A stretch of DNA of 64,000 nucleotides from Nocardioides solisilvae (GCF_003194625.1 NZ_QHKX01000004.1:310001-374000); one strand, 5' to 3'. Positions 35,741 to 44,528 are shown, counted from the stretch's first letter. The notes: generated by a model not told the origin, from the sequence alone. Translations and numbers: made by a program.

Positions 35741-36487
35741 TCAGCCGGCGACGGCGCGCAGCCGGTCGCGGAGCTGGGTGCGCGCCGGGTGCGACTCCTC
35801 GAGCGTCGCCAGCTCAGCGGCGAGCTCGTCGGCCGAGAGCGCCGGGCGCACGTCGCCGCTGCCGTCGGTGGAGACCCACCCCACCCCGGGCTCCAGCCGA
35901 CGCACGACCCGGGCGGGGGCGCCCACGACGACCGAGTGGTCGGGGACGACGCCGCGGACCACCGAGCCGGCGCCCACCACGACGTTGCGGCCCACCTGGG
36001 CGCCGGGCAGCACGATCGCCCCGTGGCCGATCCAGGTCCCCGAGCCGATCCTGACGGGCTGGTGGGCGCCGAGCTGCAGGCCGATCGGGGTCTCCGGGTC
36101 CTGGTAGCCGTGCGAGGCGTCCGAGACGAAGACGTCCTGGCCCAGCCAGACGTCGTCACCCAGGACGATCGACTCGTGGGCGGTCAGCGTGGAGCGGGCC
36201 CCGACCACGCAGCGGGCGCCGATGACGAGCCCCCGCGCGGGGCGGTGCGGGTCGTCGGCGGTGTAGCCCACGGACAGCGTGCACCCGCGGCCGACGAGGG
36301 TCCGCTCCCCCACGTGGATGGAGGAGGTCCCCATGTGCGACCCGGGCGGGAAGGCGATGCAGGCGCCCTCGCCGAGCGAGCCGAAGGCGTCGCCCTTGTC
36401 GGTCCCGGGCGCGATGGCGCCGTACCACTCGACGAGCTCGTGGGCGCGGTGCAGGACGCGGTTCACCAGGCGCTGGAGGGTGGTCAC
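35741..36487 (-). CDS. Left-handed beta-helix (hexapeptide) acyltransferase
   Basis: A 248-residue protein whose middle (about 55-190) is a run of imperfect hexapeptide repeats such as SIHVGERTLVGRGCTL, ARCVVGARSTL, SGTWIGHGAIVLPGAQVGRNVVVGAGSVV and HSVVVGAPARVVR. This is the left-handed beta-helix of acetyl- or acyltransferases acting on sugars or small molecules. An N-terminal helical region precedes it. Starts at GTG; TAGTCT ends 7 nt upstream. Substrate unknown. Confidence 0.87.
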   Translation of the reverse strand: MTTLQRLVNRVLHRAHELVEWYGAIAPGTDKGDAFGSLGEGACIAFPPGSHMGTSSIHVGERTLVGRGCTLSVGYTADDPHRPARGLVIGARCVVGARSTLTAHESIVLGDDVWLGQDVFVSDASHGYQDPETPIGLQLGAHQPVRIGSGTWIGHGAIVLPGAQVGRNVVVGAGSVVRGVVPDHSVVVGAPARVVRRLEPGVGWVSTDGSGDVRPALSADELAAELATLEESHPARTQLRDRLRAVAG

Positions 36488-36497
36488 CGCGCGGAGA

Positions 36498-37175
36498 CTA
36501 CCCGTTGGTAGCGCGGGACGCCGCGGAACTCGCGACCTCGACGGGCGCGGGCGCGCGGTGGGGTCCCTCGGAGCCCCGACGGTGCACGACCAACGCCCCG
36601 ACCACGGCTCCGACCACGCCCAGGCCCAGGTCGGCGAGGGTGTCGACGTAGGCGAACCGGCGTTCCTCCGAGCCGGAGATGAAGGCGAAGTACTCGCCCA
36701 CCTCCCAGGCGATCGCCCCGGTCGACCCCACGGCCAGCGAGCGCTCCAGGCACCGGCCCACCGAGGTCCCGGCCGGCAGGGTGAGCATCACCACCGCCGC
36801 GCCGATGAGCGCCGGGTTGACGAAGTGCATCCAGTCGTCGAACCAGACGATCCGGTCGTAGAGGTCGAGGCGGTTGCCCAGGATGTCGGAGAAGCAGGTG
36901 ATGGTGACCAGGAGGTCGGCCAGCCACGGGAACGGCCGGCTCTCCCGCCAGAGTCCCCACCACAACGCCGGCACGGTGAAGGCGAGCAGGGGGTAGACGA
37001 TCGAACGGGCCTCGGCGGCCTTGCCCTCGAGGTTGGCCCAGGCGGGGTCGATCACCGTGAACGCGAGCATCAGCAGCAGGAGGCCCTTGAGCAGGACGTC
37101 GAGGTGCCGCACCACACCCGTGGCGGCCACGGGGGCCCCGGGCGGCGGGGTGCTGGGGTTCGGCTCGACGCTCAC
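36498..37175 (-). CDS. Integral membrane protein, DUF2238/YjdF-like
   Basis: A 225-residue protein with about six helices. Conserved-looking features are FDDWMHFVNPAL (about 125), AIAWEVGEYFAF (about 165) and YVDTLADLGLGVVGAVVGAL (about 185-205), which match the Asp/His/Glu-in-membrane pattern of DUF2238-type proteins. No function is known. GTG 37175 is chosen because TAGCAT lies 8 nt upstream; the open frame extends 29 codons further. It ends 10 nt before the acyltransferase start. Confidence 0.7.
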   Translation of the reverse strand: MSVEPNPSTPPPGAPVAATGVVRHLDVLLKGLLLLMLAFTVIDPAWANLEGKAAEARSIVYPLLAFTVPALWWGLWRESRPFPWLADLLVTITCFSDILGNRLDLYDRIVWFDDWMHFVNPALIGAAVVMLTLPAGTSVGRCLERSLAVGSTGAIAWEVGEYFAFISGSEERRFAYVDTLADLGLGVVGAVVGALVVHRRGSEGPHRAPAPVEVASSAASRATNG

Positions 37176-37267
37176 TCGGCCGGATGCTACCCGTCCTCGT
37201 GGCGGCGACCGGCATCCCCGCGCGAGCGGCGCCGCCTGCCGCGGCCGTCGGGTGCTACACATGGCGG

Positions 37268-37906
37268 GTGGCCACCCCGTTCGAGCTCTTCCTGATCCTC
37301 GACCTCGCCGGGACGTTCGCGTTCGCGGTCAACGGAGCCCTCGTCGCCACCCGGGTGGCCCGTCTCGACCTGGTCGGCGTCCTGACCCTCGGCATGCTCA
37401 CGGCGCTGGGCGGCGGGATCCTGCGCGACGTCATGCTGGGCTCGCTGCCCCCGGCGACCTTCAGCGACTGGCGGTACCTCGCGGTGGCGGCGTCGGGCAG
37501 CCTGGTCGCCTTCCTCTTCGGCCGCCAGCTCGACCGGGTCCCGCGCACCATCCTGGTCGCCGACGCCCTGGGCCTGAGCCTCTTCGCCGTCGCCGGCGCC
37601 AGCAAGGCGCTCAACTACGCCGACGGCATCGGGCCGGTGCAGGCGGTCATCCTCGGCGCCGTCACGGCCGTAGGAGGCGGCACGCTGCGCGACGTGATGC
37701 TCGGCCGCGTGCCGGTGGTGCTGCGCAGCGAGCTCTACGCGATCCCGGCGCTCGCCGGCGCCCTGGTGGTCACGGTGGCCGACCGGACCGGCGTGTACGG
37801 CGTCACCGCGGCGGTCGTGGCCGCCGGCGTCTGCTTCGGGATCAGGATGGTGGGCCTGCGGTTCCACCTGGACGCCCCCTTCCCGCCGGGCTCCCGGCAC
37901 GCCTGA
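37268..37906 (+). CDS. TRIC-type (UPF0126) cation channel family protein
   Basis: A 212-residue protein with seven predicted helices built as two inverted repeats. Each repeat ends in the signature seen at TLGMLTALGGGILRDVMLG (about 48-66) and AVTAVGGGTLRDVMLGRVP (about 132-150). These Gly-rich kinks line the pore in trimeric intracellular cation (TRIC) channels. Prokaryotic TRICs conduct K+ and Na+. GTG 37268 is chosen for homology and the TACACA hexamer 6 nt upstream; ATG 37184 in frame would add 28 non-conserved residues. Confidence 0.9.
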   Translation: MATPFELFLILDLAGTFAFAVNGALVATRVARLDLVGVLTLGMLTALGGGILRDVMLGSLPPATFSDWRYLAVAASGSLVAFLFGRQLDRVPRTILVADALGLSLFAVAGASKALNYADGIGPVQAVILGAVTAVGGGTLRDVMLGRVPVVLRSELYAIPALAGALVVTVADRTGVYGVTAAVVAAGVCFGIRMVGLRFHLDAPFPPGSRHA

Positions 37907-37917
37907 GCCGGACGTCC

Positions 37918-37987
37918 GGGAGCGCCGGGGAATACCTGCGGCCCGGACCCGTTGAACCTCATCGGGCCTCGGGACGCCAGCGCTCCC
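37918..37987 (+). promoter_or_regulatory. Structured leader upstream of metQ
   Basis: GGGAGCGC (37918-37925) and GCGCTCCC (37980-37987) pair perfectly and close a loop of 54 nt. Within it GGCCCG (about 37940) can pair with CGGGCC (about 37964). The element sits 45 nt before the metQ start, in the only gap of the methionine transporter locus. It does not match the SAM-I, SAM-II or SAM-IV cores I know. It may be a transcription terminator for the TRIC gene, an attenuator, or an unassigned riboswitch. Confidence 0.45.
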
Positions 37988-38031
37988 GCGCGCCCGCCGT
38001 CCGTCCCTCCCGTCAGAACAGGTCGTCCCCG

Positions 38032-38982
38032 GTGTCCACACCCTCGTCCTCCTCCCCCGCCCCCGGCTCCTCCCCCGAGCTCATCGACGCCCCCCGGCGC
38101 GCCCGGTGGCCCTGGCTCCTCGGCGGCCTGGTCGCCCTGGCGCTCGTCGCCGGCCTGGTCGTCGCCCTCACGGGTGGCGACGAGGACCGCGAGACCGTCC
38201 GGATCGGCGTCGTCGGCGCCAGCGACCCCTACTGGGCGGACTTCGCCGCGGCCGCCGAGGAGGAGGGGATCGACGTCGAGGTCGTCGACTTCAGCGACTA
38301 CAACCAGCCCAACCCGGCCGTCTCCGAGGGCGAGCTCGACCTCAACCAGTTCCAGCACATCGTCTTCCTGGCCGACTACAACGTCTCCAGCGGCGACGAC
38401 CTGCAGCCCATCGGCGCGACCGCGATCTACCCGCTGGGCCTGCACTCGAAGCAGTACGACTCCGTCGAGGAGATCCCCGACGGCGCCACGGTCGCCGTGC
38501 CGGAGGACGCCAGCAACCAGGCCCGCGCCCTCGCGGTGCTGCAGTCGGCCGGGCTGATCACCCTGAAGTCCGGCGGCACGATCTTCTCCGACCTGGCCGA
38601 CGTCGACACCGACGCCTCGCGGGTCGAGGTGAAGGCCCTCGACGCCTCCCTCACCGCGACCTCGCTGGACGACATCGCCGGCGCGGTGGTCAACAACGAC
38701 TTCGTCGAGAAGGCCGGGCTGGACTTCGACGCCGCCCTCGCCCAGGACGACCCGAGCGACCCCAACGCGCTGCCCTACGCCAACATCTTCGCCGCGCCGG
38801 CCGACGAGCTGGACAACCCGACGTACCGCAGGCTCGTCGAGATCTACCAGGAGACCGAGGAGGTTCAGCAGGGCGTCCTCGACGTCTCCGGCGGCACCGC
38901 CGTCATGCTGACGACGCCGGTCGAGGAGCTGCAGGCCTCCCTCGACAAGGTCGAGGCCGACACCCGCGCCGAGCAGGACTGA
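38032..38982 (+). CDS. metQ: Methionine ABC transporter substrate-binding protein (NlpA family)
   Basis: A 316-residue extracytoplasmic receptor. The N-terminal 28 residues are cytoplasmic-like, followed by one helix (WPWLLGGLVALALVAGLVVALT, about 26-48) and the NlpA/MetQ domain from ETVRIGVVGASDPYW onward. Family blocks include DFSDYNQPNPAVSEGELDLNQFQH and ALPYANIFA. There is no lipobox cysteine, so it appears membrane-anchored by a helix rather than lipidated, unusual for MetQ. The start is GTG 38032; the open frame upstream crosses the preceding gene. Followed 5 nt later by metN. Confidence 0.9.
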   Translation: MSTPSSSSPAPGSSPELIDAPRRARWPWLLGGLVALALVAGLVVALTGGDEDRETVRIGVVGASDPYWADFAAAAEEEGIDVEVVDFSDYNQPNPAVSEGELDLNQFQHIVFLADYNVSSGDDLQPIGATAIYPLGLHSKQYDSVEEIPDGATVAVPEDASNQARALAVLQSAGLITLKSGGTIFSDLADVDTDASRVEVKALDASLTATSLDDIAGAVVNNDFVEKAGLDFDAALAQDDPSDPNALPYANIFAAPADELDNPTYRRLVEIYQETEEVQQGVLDVSGGTAVMLTTPVEELQASLDKVEADTRAEQD

Positions 38983-38987
38983 CGGCG

Positions 38988-40079
38988 ATGACCGACCCGG
39001 CTGCCGGGGCACGCCCGGGAGCCGGGTCGGAGCCCCTGATCCGGCTGCGCGACGTCGTCCGGGCGTTCCCGGCGCGCGGCGGCGGCGAGGTGCGGGCGCT
39101 CGACGGCGTCGACCTCGACGTCGCGTCCGGCGAGATCCTCGGCGTCGTCGGCTACTCCGGCGCCGGGAAGTCCACGCTGCTGCGCCTCGTCAACGCGCTG
39201 GACCGTCCCACCAGCGGGACGGTGACCGTCGCCGGGCGCGAGGTCAGCGCGCTGTCCGAGCGCGAGCTGCGCACGGTGCGCCGCGACATCGGGATGATCT
39301 TCCAGCAGTTCAACCTCTTCTCCTCACGCACGGTCTGGGGCAACGTCGCCTATCCCCTCCAGGTCGCCGGCGTGCCCAAGGCAGAGCACCGGCGACGGAT
39401 CTCCGACCTCCTGCACTTCGTCGGGCTCGCGGACAAGGCGCACGCCCACCCCGAGCAGCTCTCCGGCGGCCAGAAGCAGCGCGTGGGGATCGCCCGCGCC
39501 CTGGCGACCGACCCGCAGATCCTGCTGGCCGACGAGCCGACCAGCGCGCTGGACCCGCAGACCACCTCGGAGGTCCTGGCCCTGCTGCGACGGGTCAACG
39601 AGGAGCTGGGGATCACGATCGTCCTCATCACCCACGAGATGGACGTCGTCCGCTCCCTGGCGCACCGCGTGGCCGTCATGGAGGCGGGCCGCGTGGTGGA
39701 GCAGGGCGACACCTACGACCTCTTCTCCCGGCCCGGCCACCCCGCGACCCGGCGGTTCGTCGACACGCTCGTCGAGAAGGGCCCGCCCGCGCGCGCCCTG
39801 GACCGGCTGCGGGAGCGGCACCCCGGCCGGATGGTCACGCTCTCCTTCCGCGAGCAGGACGCCTCGCCCGCGGACGTCTTCGCGGTCTTCGTCGAGCGGG
39901 GCGTGCAGTTCGAGCTCGTGCACGGCGGGGTCGAGGACGTCCGCGGACGGACCTTCGGGCACCTGACCTTCACCGTGACCGGCGCCGACGAGGCCGTCGC
40001 CGACGCGGTGGCCCGCGTCGCCACGTTGGTCGAGGTCACGGAGCACGCCACCCGCGACGACGCCGGAGGGAACGCCTGA
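38988..40079 (+). CDS. metN: Methionine import ATP-binding protein
   Basis: A 363-residue ABC ATPase. Walker A GYSGAGKST (about 54), signature LSGGQKQRVGIARAL (about 158), Walker B ILLADEPTSALD (about 177) and the MetN-typical switch ITHEMDVVRSLAHRVAVM. A C-terminal NIL/ACT-like domain (about 280-355) normally binds methionine and trans-inhibits uptake. Its stop overlaps the metI ATG by one base (TGATG). Confidence 0.96.
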   Translation: MTDPAAGARPGAGSEPLIRLRDVVRAFPARGGGEVRALDGVDLDVASGEILGVVGYSGAGKSTLLRLVNALDRPTSGTVTVAGREVSALSERELRTVRRDIGMIFQQFNLFSSRTVWGNVAYPLQVAGVPKAEHRRRISDLLHFVGLADKAHAHPEQLSGGQKQRVGIARALATDPQILLADEPTSALDPQTTSEVLALLRRVNEELGITIVLITHEMDVVRSLAHRVAVMEAGRVVEQGDTYDLFSRPGHPATRRFVDTLVEKGPPARALDRLRERHPGRMVTLSFREQDASPADVFAVFVERGVQFELVHGGVEDVRGRTFGHLTFTVTGADEAVADAVARVATLVEVTEHATRDDAGGNA

Positions 40080-40738
40080 TGGACCGCCTGCTCGAGCTCG
40101 AGGGTCTCTTCTGGGACGCGAGCCTCCAGACCCTCTACATCGTCTTCACCACGCTCGTCCTGGGGGGCATGGGCGGCCTGCTCCTCGGGCTGCTGCTGCA
40201 CACCACCCGCCCCGGCGGCATCGCGCCGCAGCGCCTGGTCCACGTGGCGCTCAACGTGCTGGTCAACTTCTTCCGGCCCATCCCGTTCATCGTCTTCATC
40301 GCCGCGGCGCAGCCCGCGGCCCGGCTGGTCGTGGGCACCGGCATCGGCAACAAGTCGTTGATCTTCGCCCTCTCGATCGCTGCCACCTTCGGGATCAGTC
40401 GGATCGTGGAGCAGAACCTGGTCTCCGTCGACCCCGGCGTCCTCGAGGCGTCGCGCGCGATGGGTGCCGGACGGCTCCGCACCACGCTGACGGTGCTGCT
40501 CCCCGAGGCTCTCGGGCCGCTGGTGCTGGGCTACACGTTCGCGCTCGTGGCGATCGTCGACATGGCGGCGGTCGCCGGCGTCGTGGGCGGCGGCGGTCTG
40601 GGCGCCTTCGCCCTGACCTACGGCTACCGGCAGTACGAGCCGGTGGTCACCTGGGCGGCGGTGCTGATGATCATCGCCTTCGTCCAGCTGGCGCAGTTCG
40701 CCGGCAACCGCCTGGCCCGCAGGATCATGCGCCGCTGA
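40079..40738 (+). CDS. metI: Methionine ABC transporter permease
   Basis: A 219-residue permease with five helices. The EAA loop that docks onto the ATPase is EASRAMGAGRLRTTLTVLLPEALGPLVLG (about 122-150). N-terminal SLQTLYIVFTTLVLGGMGGLLLG and VNFFRPIPFIVFI are typical of MetI. It completes the metQ-metN-metI importer. Confidence 0.95.
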   Translation: MDRLLELEGLFWDASLQTLYIVFTTLVLGGMGGLLLGLLLHTTRPGGIAPQRLVHVALNVLVNFFRPIPFIVFIAAAQPAARLVVGTGIGNKSLIFALSIAATFGISRIVEQNLVSVDPGVLEASRAMGAGRLRTTLTVLLPEALGPLVLGYTFALVAIVDMAAVAGVVGGGGLGAFALTYGYRQYEPVVTWAAVLMIIAFVQLAQFAGNRLARRIMRR

Positions 40739-40752
40739 CGCCCCCGCCCCGC

Positions 40753-42756
40753 TCAGTCCGCCAGCCCGAGCTCCGCGCGCACCGGCAGGTGGTCCGACGC
40801 CCGTGACGCGACCGTCCCCGCGCGGGCGACCGACCACCGGTCGGTGACGAAGAGGTGGTCGATCTGCTCGTCGGGGTCCTCCGTGCGGGCGGTGGGCAGC
40901 GGGCGGACACGGGCGAGCCCGTCGCGGAGCCCGACGTCCAGCACGGCCTCGAACGATGCGCTCCCCGGCTCGAAGTTGAAGTCGCCACCGAGCACCACCG
41001 GGGTGCCGTCCGCGTGCAGGTCCGCGACGAGGGCGGCGAGCTCGCGCGCCTGGTCGAGGGTCCCGTCGGCGCGCGCAGCGGTCGGCTGCACGTGCGTGGA
41101 GACGAACCACGCGTCCTCCCCGGGCGCGGACAGCCTGACGGCCAGCGCCCCCGCCCCCGTCACCGCGCCGTGGGGCTCCAGCGGCACCCCCCGCACCTCC
41201 CGCACCGGGAGCCGGGTGAGGACCGCGTCGCCCCACACCGGGTCGGCCGCCGGGTTGAAGACCGCGCGCAGCCCCGTGAGCCGGGCCAGCACGGCGAGCT
41301 GGTCCTGGCCGCCGTTCAGCAGCCACCCGCGGTCCACCTCGCTGAGCAGCACGACGTCGGCCCCCTCCAGCACCCGCGCCACCTCGCGGGCGTCGAACCG
41401 GCCGTCCGTGCCGTAGCCCATGCGCAGGTTCCACGCGAGGACCTCGAGCCGGCCGCCGGACGCCGGACCGTCGGCGTCCGGGGCGGGGTCGGGGAGCCGG
41501 TGGAGCACGGCCCCTGCGCCGGCCAACGCCGTGCCGACGACGACCGTCCCGAGCAGGGCGCGCCGTACGCCACCCCGAGGTCCCGCACCCGCGCCCGCCG
41601 GTCCTCTCCCCGGGAGGACGCGCTGCGGTGCGACGAGCAGCGGGGCGACGAGCAGCGGGGCGACCAGCACCGCCGTGACCAGGACCAGCAGCCAGTCGGC
41701 CCGGTAGCCGAGGTCGTAGCCGGCGTAGTAGGCGAAGAAGAGCACGACCCACAGGACCCCGCCGCCCAGCACGCTCGGCCCGGCGGCCCCCGACCTGTCG
41801 CCCCTGTCGCCCCTGTCGTCGCCCCTGTCGTCGGGCAGCACGGGCACGGACGTGGGCGAGGGCAGCAGGACCCAGCCGAGCGCCGTCGGACCCAGGAGCA
41901 GGAGCGGCAGGAGCCAGGCCGGGAGCGCGCCGGCGACGCCGTCCCGGGAGCCCGTGACCAGCAGGCTGCCGGCCACGGAGAGCACCGCCGCTCCCGCCGC
42001 GACGACGCCCGCGAGGCGGTACGGTCGACCGGCGTCCGGTGCCCCCGCGACGGCCACGGACCCCAGCACGAGCAGCGCCAGGCCGCAGCCGACCACCAGC
42101 AGCAGCGGCCCGAGCCCTGGGTCCACCACCGAGGCCCGGCCGGGGTTCACCACCGCGACCCCGGCGACCAGCGTGAGCGGCAGGACGCTCCACGCGACCC
42201 TGCGCGACAGCCGTTCCCCGCCCGAGTGCCGGCCGGCCGGGGCGGAGGCGAGCGCCGCGGCGACCAGCACGGCGAGGACGACGGCACCCGCGGGTCCGCC
42301 CTGCCAGACGGGCAGCCAGGTGCCGGAGGCCGCGACCACGCCTGCCTGGAGGAACCACCCGCAGGCGAGGCCCGGGGCCACGAACCTGGGTCTGGCTGCG
42401 ACGAGGTGGGCCAGCCAGGCCAGGCAGCAGGCCACCCCGACGCTCGCCGCCCACAGCTGCACCTGCCCGCCGGGCGCCGGCGCCAGGCCGACACGCGCCA
42501 CGAGGGCGGCCACCAGCGCGAGGACGGGGAGGCGCCCACGACGGGTGAGGAGGTGGACGGGGAACGCGGCGAGGACGCAGCCGAGCGCGAAGAGCCCCAT
42601 CAGCTCGGGCGGCGTCTGGGCCGCCTGCCCGAAGACGGTGATGAGCGAGGCGCCCCAGACCGCCGCGAGCTCCACGAAGAGCCACCACGCCGTGCCGAGG
42701 GCCAGGACCGGGAGCAGGAGGGCGACGGGTCCGTCCGCGCGAGGACTGCTGGCCAT
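40753..42756 (-). CDS. Membrane-anchored endonuclease/exonuclease/phosphatase (EEP) family protein
   Basis: A 667-residue protein. Residues 1-390 contain about ten hydrophobic helices (from LLLPVLALGTAWWLFVELAAVW). The C-terminal EEP domain (about 420-665) has LAWNLRMGYGTDG, LLSEVDRG, VVLGGDFNFEPGS and ASDHLPVRAEL, the metal and catalytic residues of the fold. An Asp-Arg-Gly run near residue 310 comes from a short tandem DNA repeat (about 41795-41836). It probably hydrolyses phosphodiesters or lipid phosphates at the membrane. Start 42756 has TAGAAC 5 nt upstream. Confidence 0.83.
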   Translation of the reverse strand: MASSPRADGPVALLLPVLALGTAWWLFVELAAVWGASLITVFGQAAQTPPELMGLFALGCVLAAFPVHLLTRRGRLPVLALVAALVARVGLAPAPGGQVQLWAASVGVACCLAWLAHLVAARPRFVAPGLACGWFLQAGVVAASGTWLPVWQGGPAGAVVLAVLVAAALASAPAGRHSGGERLSRRVAWSVLPLTLVAGVAVVNPGRASVVDPGLGPLLLVVGCGLALLVLGSVAVAGAPDAGRPYRLAGVVAAGAAVLSVAGSLLVTGSRDGVAGALPAWLLPLLLLGPTALGWVLLPSPTSVPVLPDDRGDDRGDRGDRSGAAGPSVLGGGVLWVVLFFAYYAGYDLGYRADWLLVLVTAVLVAPLLVAPLLVAPQRVLPGRGPAGAGAGPRGGVRRALLGTVVVGTALAGAGAVLHRLPDPAPDADGPASGGRLEVLAWNLRMGYGTDGRFDAREVARVLEGADVVLLSEVDRGWLLNGGQDQLAVLARLTGLRAVFNPAADPVWGDAVLTRLPVREVRGVPLEPHGAVTGAGALAVRLSAPGEDAWFVSTHVQPTAARADGTLDQARELAALVADLHADGTPVVLGGDFNFEPGSASFEAVLDVGLRDGLARVRPLPTARTEDPDEQIDHLFVTDRWSVARAGTVASRASDHLPVRAELGLAD

Positions 42757-42761
42757 GGTCC

Positions 42762-42784
42762 GTTCTACCGTAGGCGGCTACGGT
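42762..42784. promoter_or_regulatory. Back-to-back leaderless promoters of the EEP gene and dinB2
   Basis: In a 34-bp divergent gap, GTTCTA (42762-42767, TAGAAC on the minus strand) and TACGGT (42779-42784) lie 5 and 6 nt from their respective start codons. The geometry repeats that of the sulfotransferase/tldD gap. No Shine-Dalgarno is seen for either gene. Confidence 0.45.
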
Positions 42785-42790
42785 GCCGAC

Positions 42791-43834
42791 ATGTCCGGCA
42801 CGGAGTGGGTGCTGCACGTCGACATGGACCAGTTCCTGGCGGCGGTCGAGGTGCTGCGCCGTCCCGAGCTGGCGGGCCTCCCGGTCGTCGTCGGGGGCCG
42901 CGGCGACCCGACGGAGCGCGGCGTGGTCTCGACCGCCTCGTACGAGGCTCGCGCCTTCGGGGTCCGCTCCGGCATGCCGCTGCGTACCGCGCTCAAGCGC
43001 TGCCCCGAGGCGGTCTTCCTCCCGGTCGACCGGCCGGTCTACGAGGCCGCCTCCCAGACCGTGATGGAGACGTTGCGGGCGACCCCCGGGGCCGTGGTCG
43101 AGGTCCTCGGCTGGGACGAGGCCTTCGTCGGGCTGCGCACCGTCGATCCCGAGGCGGCCGCTGCCGACGTGCAGCGCCGCGTGCTCGCCGCGACCGCCCT
43201 GCACTGCTCCGTGGGCATCGGGGACACCCTGCTGCGCGCCAAGATCGCGACCGACTTCGGCAAGCCGCGCGGCACGTTCCGGCTCACCCGGGAGAACTGG
43301 GCCGAGGTGATGGGGGCGCGTCCCACGACCGCCCTGTGGGGCGTCGGGAAGCGCATCGCCACCAGGCTCGAGCGGCTCGGCATCACGACGGTGGCCGAGC
43401 TGGCGGTGGCCGACGAGGCGGCGCTGGTCGACGAGCTCGGCCCCACGATGGGTCCGCACTACCGCCGGGTGGGGCGCGGGGAGGGCCGGGCCCGGGTGGA
43501 CGACACGCCCTGGGTGCCGCGCGCCCACGGCCGCGAGACGACGTTCCAGAGGGACCTCGCGGACCCCGAGGAGGTCCGCGCGGCGCTCCGGGAGCTGGCG
43601 GAGCAGGTCGTCGCCGACATCAGCAGCGAGGGTCGTCCCTGCGCCCGGGTGGGGCTGAAGGTCCGGTTCGCCCCGTTCTTCACTACGACCCGGGTGCGCA
43701 AGCTCGCCGAGCCGACGTACGACGCGGGCACCGTCGCCGCCACGGCGCTCTCCCTCTACGAGGCGCTCGGCGACGACCGGCCGGTCCGGCTGCTCGGGGT
43801 CCGGGCGGAGATGGTGCCCCCCGAGACGGGCTGA
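42791..43834 (+). CDS. dinB2: Y-family DNA polymerase IV, DinB2/DinP type
   Basis: A 347-residue translesion polymerase. The N-terminal catalytic block is HVDMDQFLAAVE (9-20), the second catalytic acid block VLGWDEAFVG (about 109-118), and the HhH region WGVGKRIATRLERLGI (about 184-199). GWDEAFVG and overall wording match actinobacterial DinB2. The steric-gate position, usually Phe or Tyr, is Leu16, as in mycobacterial DinB2, which readily incorporates ribonucleotides (family knowledge). No C-terminal beta-clamp motif is obvious. ATG 42791 chosen for its TACGGT hexamer; ATG 42755 is alternative. Confidence 0.9.
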   Translation: MSGTEWVLHVDMDQFLAAVEVLRRPELAGLPVVVGGRGDPTERGVVSTASYEARAFGVRSGMPLRTALKRCPEAVFLPVDRPVYEAASQTVMETLRATPGAVVEVLGWDEAFVGLRTVDPEAAAADVQRRVLAATALHCSVGIGDTLLRAKIATDFGKPRGTFRLTRENWAEVMGARPTTALWGVGKRIATRLERLGITTVAELAVADEAALVDELGPTMGPHYRRVGRGEGRARVDDTPWVPRAHGRETTFQRDLADPEEVRAALRELAEQVVADISSEGRPCARVGLKVRFAPFFTTTRVRKLAEPTYDAGTVAATALSLYEALGDDRPVRLLGVRAEMVPPETG

Positions 43835-43850
43835 CGTCGACGACGGGAGC

Positions 43851-44528
43851 TCAGGCCGGTCGCGGCACCGCCGCGAAGGTCATCTGCCCGAGCCACCGGG
43901 GCAGCTCGCGCGCGACCGACGACGGACCGTCGACGCGCAGCTCCTCGGCGCGCAGCGCGTCGGACCACCGGCGGTCGCCGCGCCACAGCTCGACCATCGT
44001 GCGCAGCGTGGTCTCCACGCCCGCGTCGACGGCGAAGCCGGGATCGACGTCGCAGACGTCGGCCTCGTCCCCCTGGACGCACAGCCACCACTGCTGCGTG
44101 CGTGGGGGCTGGTCGCCGAACCGGAAGCAGACCACGGTGCGTCCGCGCGGCCACAGCTCCAGCGGCACGGTCCGGCGGATGTCCCAGATCAGCAGGTGCG
44201 GGTCGAGGTCCTCGACGCCCAGCTCCCCGATCCAGCGCATCCCCCAGGCCCCGAGCTGCTCGACGACGGGGCGCAGCTCCTCACCGCACGGCGTCAGCCG
44301 GTAGCTGGCCCGTCCCGCTGCGTCCTCCACCCGCTGGACGACGCCGACGCGCTCGAGGGTCCGCAGCCGCTTCGTGAGCAGCGCCGGGGACATCTTCGGG
44401 TTCCCCCGCCGCAGCTCGTTGAACCGGGTGCTGCCCGCCATCAGCTCCCGGACCACCAGGATCGTCCACCGCTCGTCCAGGACCTCCATGGCCTTGGCGA
44501 CCGGGCAGAACTGGCCGTACGCCGTCAT
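43851..44528 (-). CDS. HxlR family transcriptional regulator with C-terminal extension
   Basis: A 225-residue regulator. The HxlR winged helix is at about 5-100: FCPVAKAMEVLDERWTILVV, FNELRRGNPKMSPALLTKRLRTLE and YRLTPCGEEL, with the conserved Cys8. A roughly 110-residue C-terminal domain follows (SCP2-like in many actinobacterial homologues). GGGAGGG precedes the ATG by 4-5 nt. Divergent from a methyltransferase, with an inverted repeat between them, so it probably controls that gene and itself. Confidence 0.87.
   Translation of the reverse strand: MTAYGQFCPVAKAMEVLDERWTILVVRELMAGSTRFNELRRGNPKMSPALLTKRLRTLERVGVVQRVEDAAGRASYRLTPCGEELRPVVEQLGAWGMRWIGELGVEDLDPHLLIWDIRRTVPLELWPRGRTVVCFRFGDQPPRTQQWWLCVQGDEADVCDVDPGFAVDAGVETTLRTMVELWRGDRRWSDALRAEELRVDGPSSVARELPRWLGQMTFAAVPRPA

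Noticed and set aside
37918..37990. TPP or SAM riboswitch before metQ
   Set aside because: The CUGAGA half of the TPP aptamer is missing, and none of the SAM-I/II/IV core strands is present; kept only as an unassigned structured leader.
41795..41836. Short tandem repeat (CGACAGGGG-like units) in the EEP gene as a possible CRISPR or regulatory array
   Set aside because: Units are only about 9 bp, in frame, and encode an Asp-Arg-Gly linker; no spacers.
39713..43528. 1271-codon open frame on the minus strand spanning metN, metI and the EEP gene
   Set aside because: It crosses several well-supported genes in other frames and has no recognisable domain.
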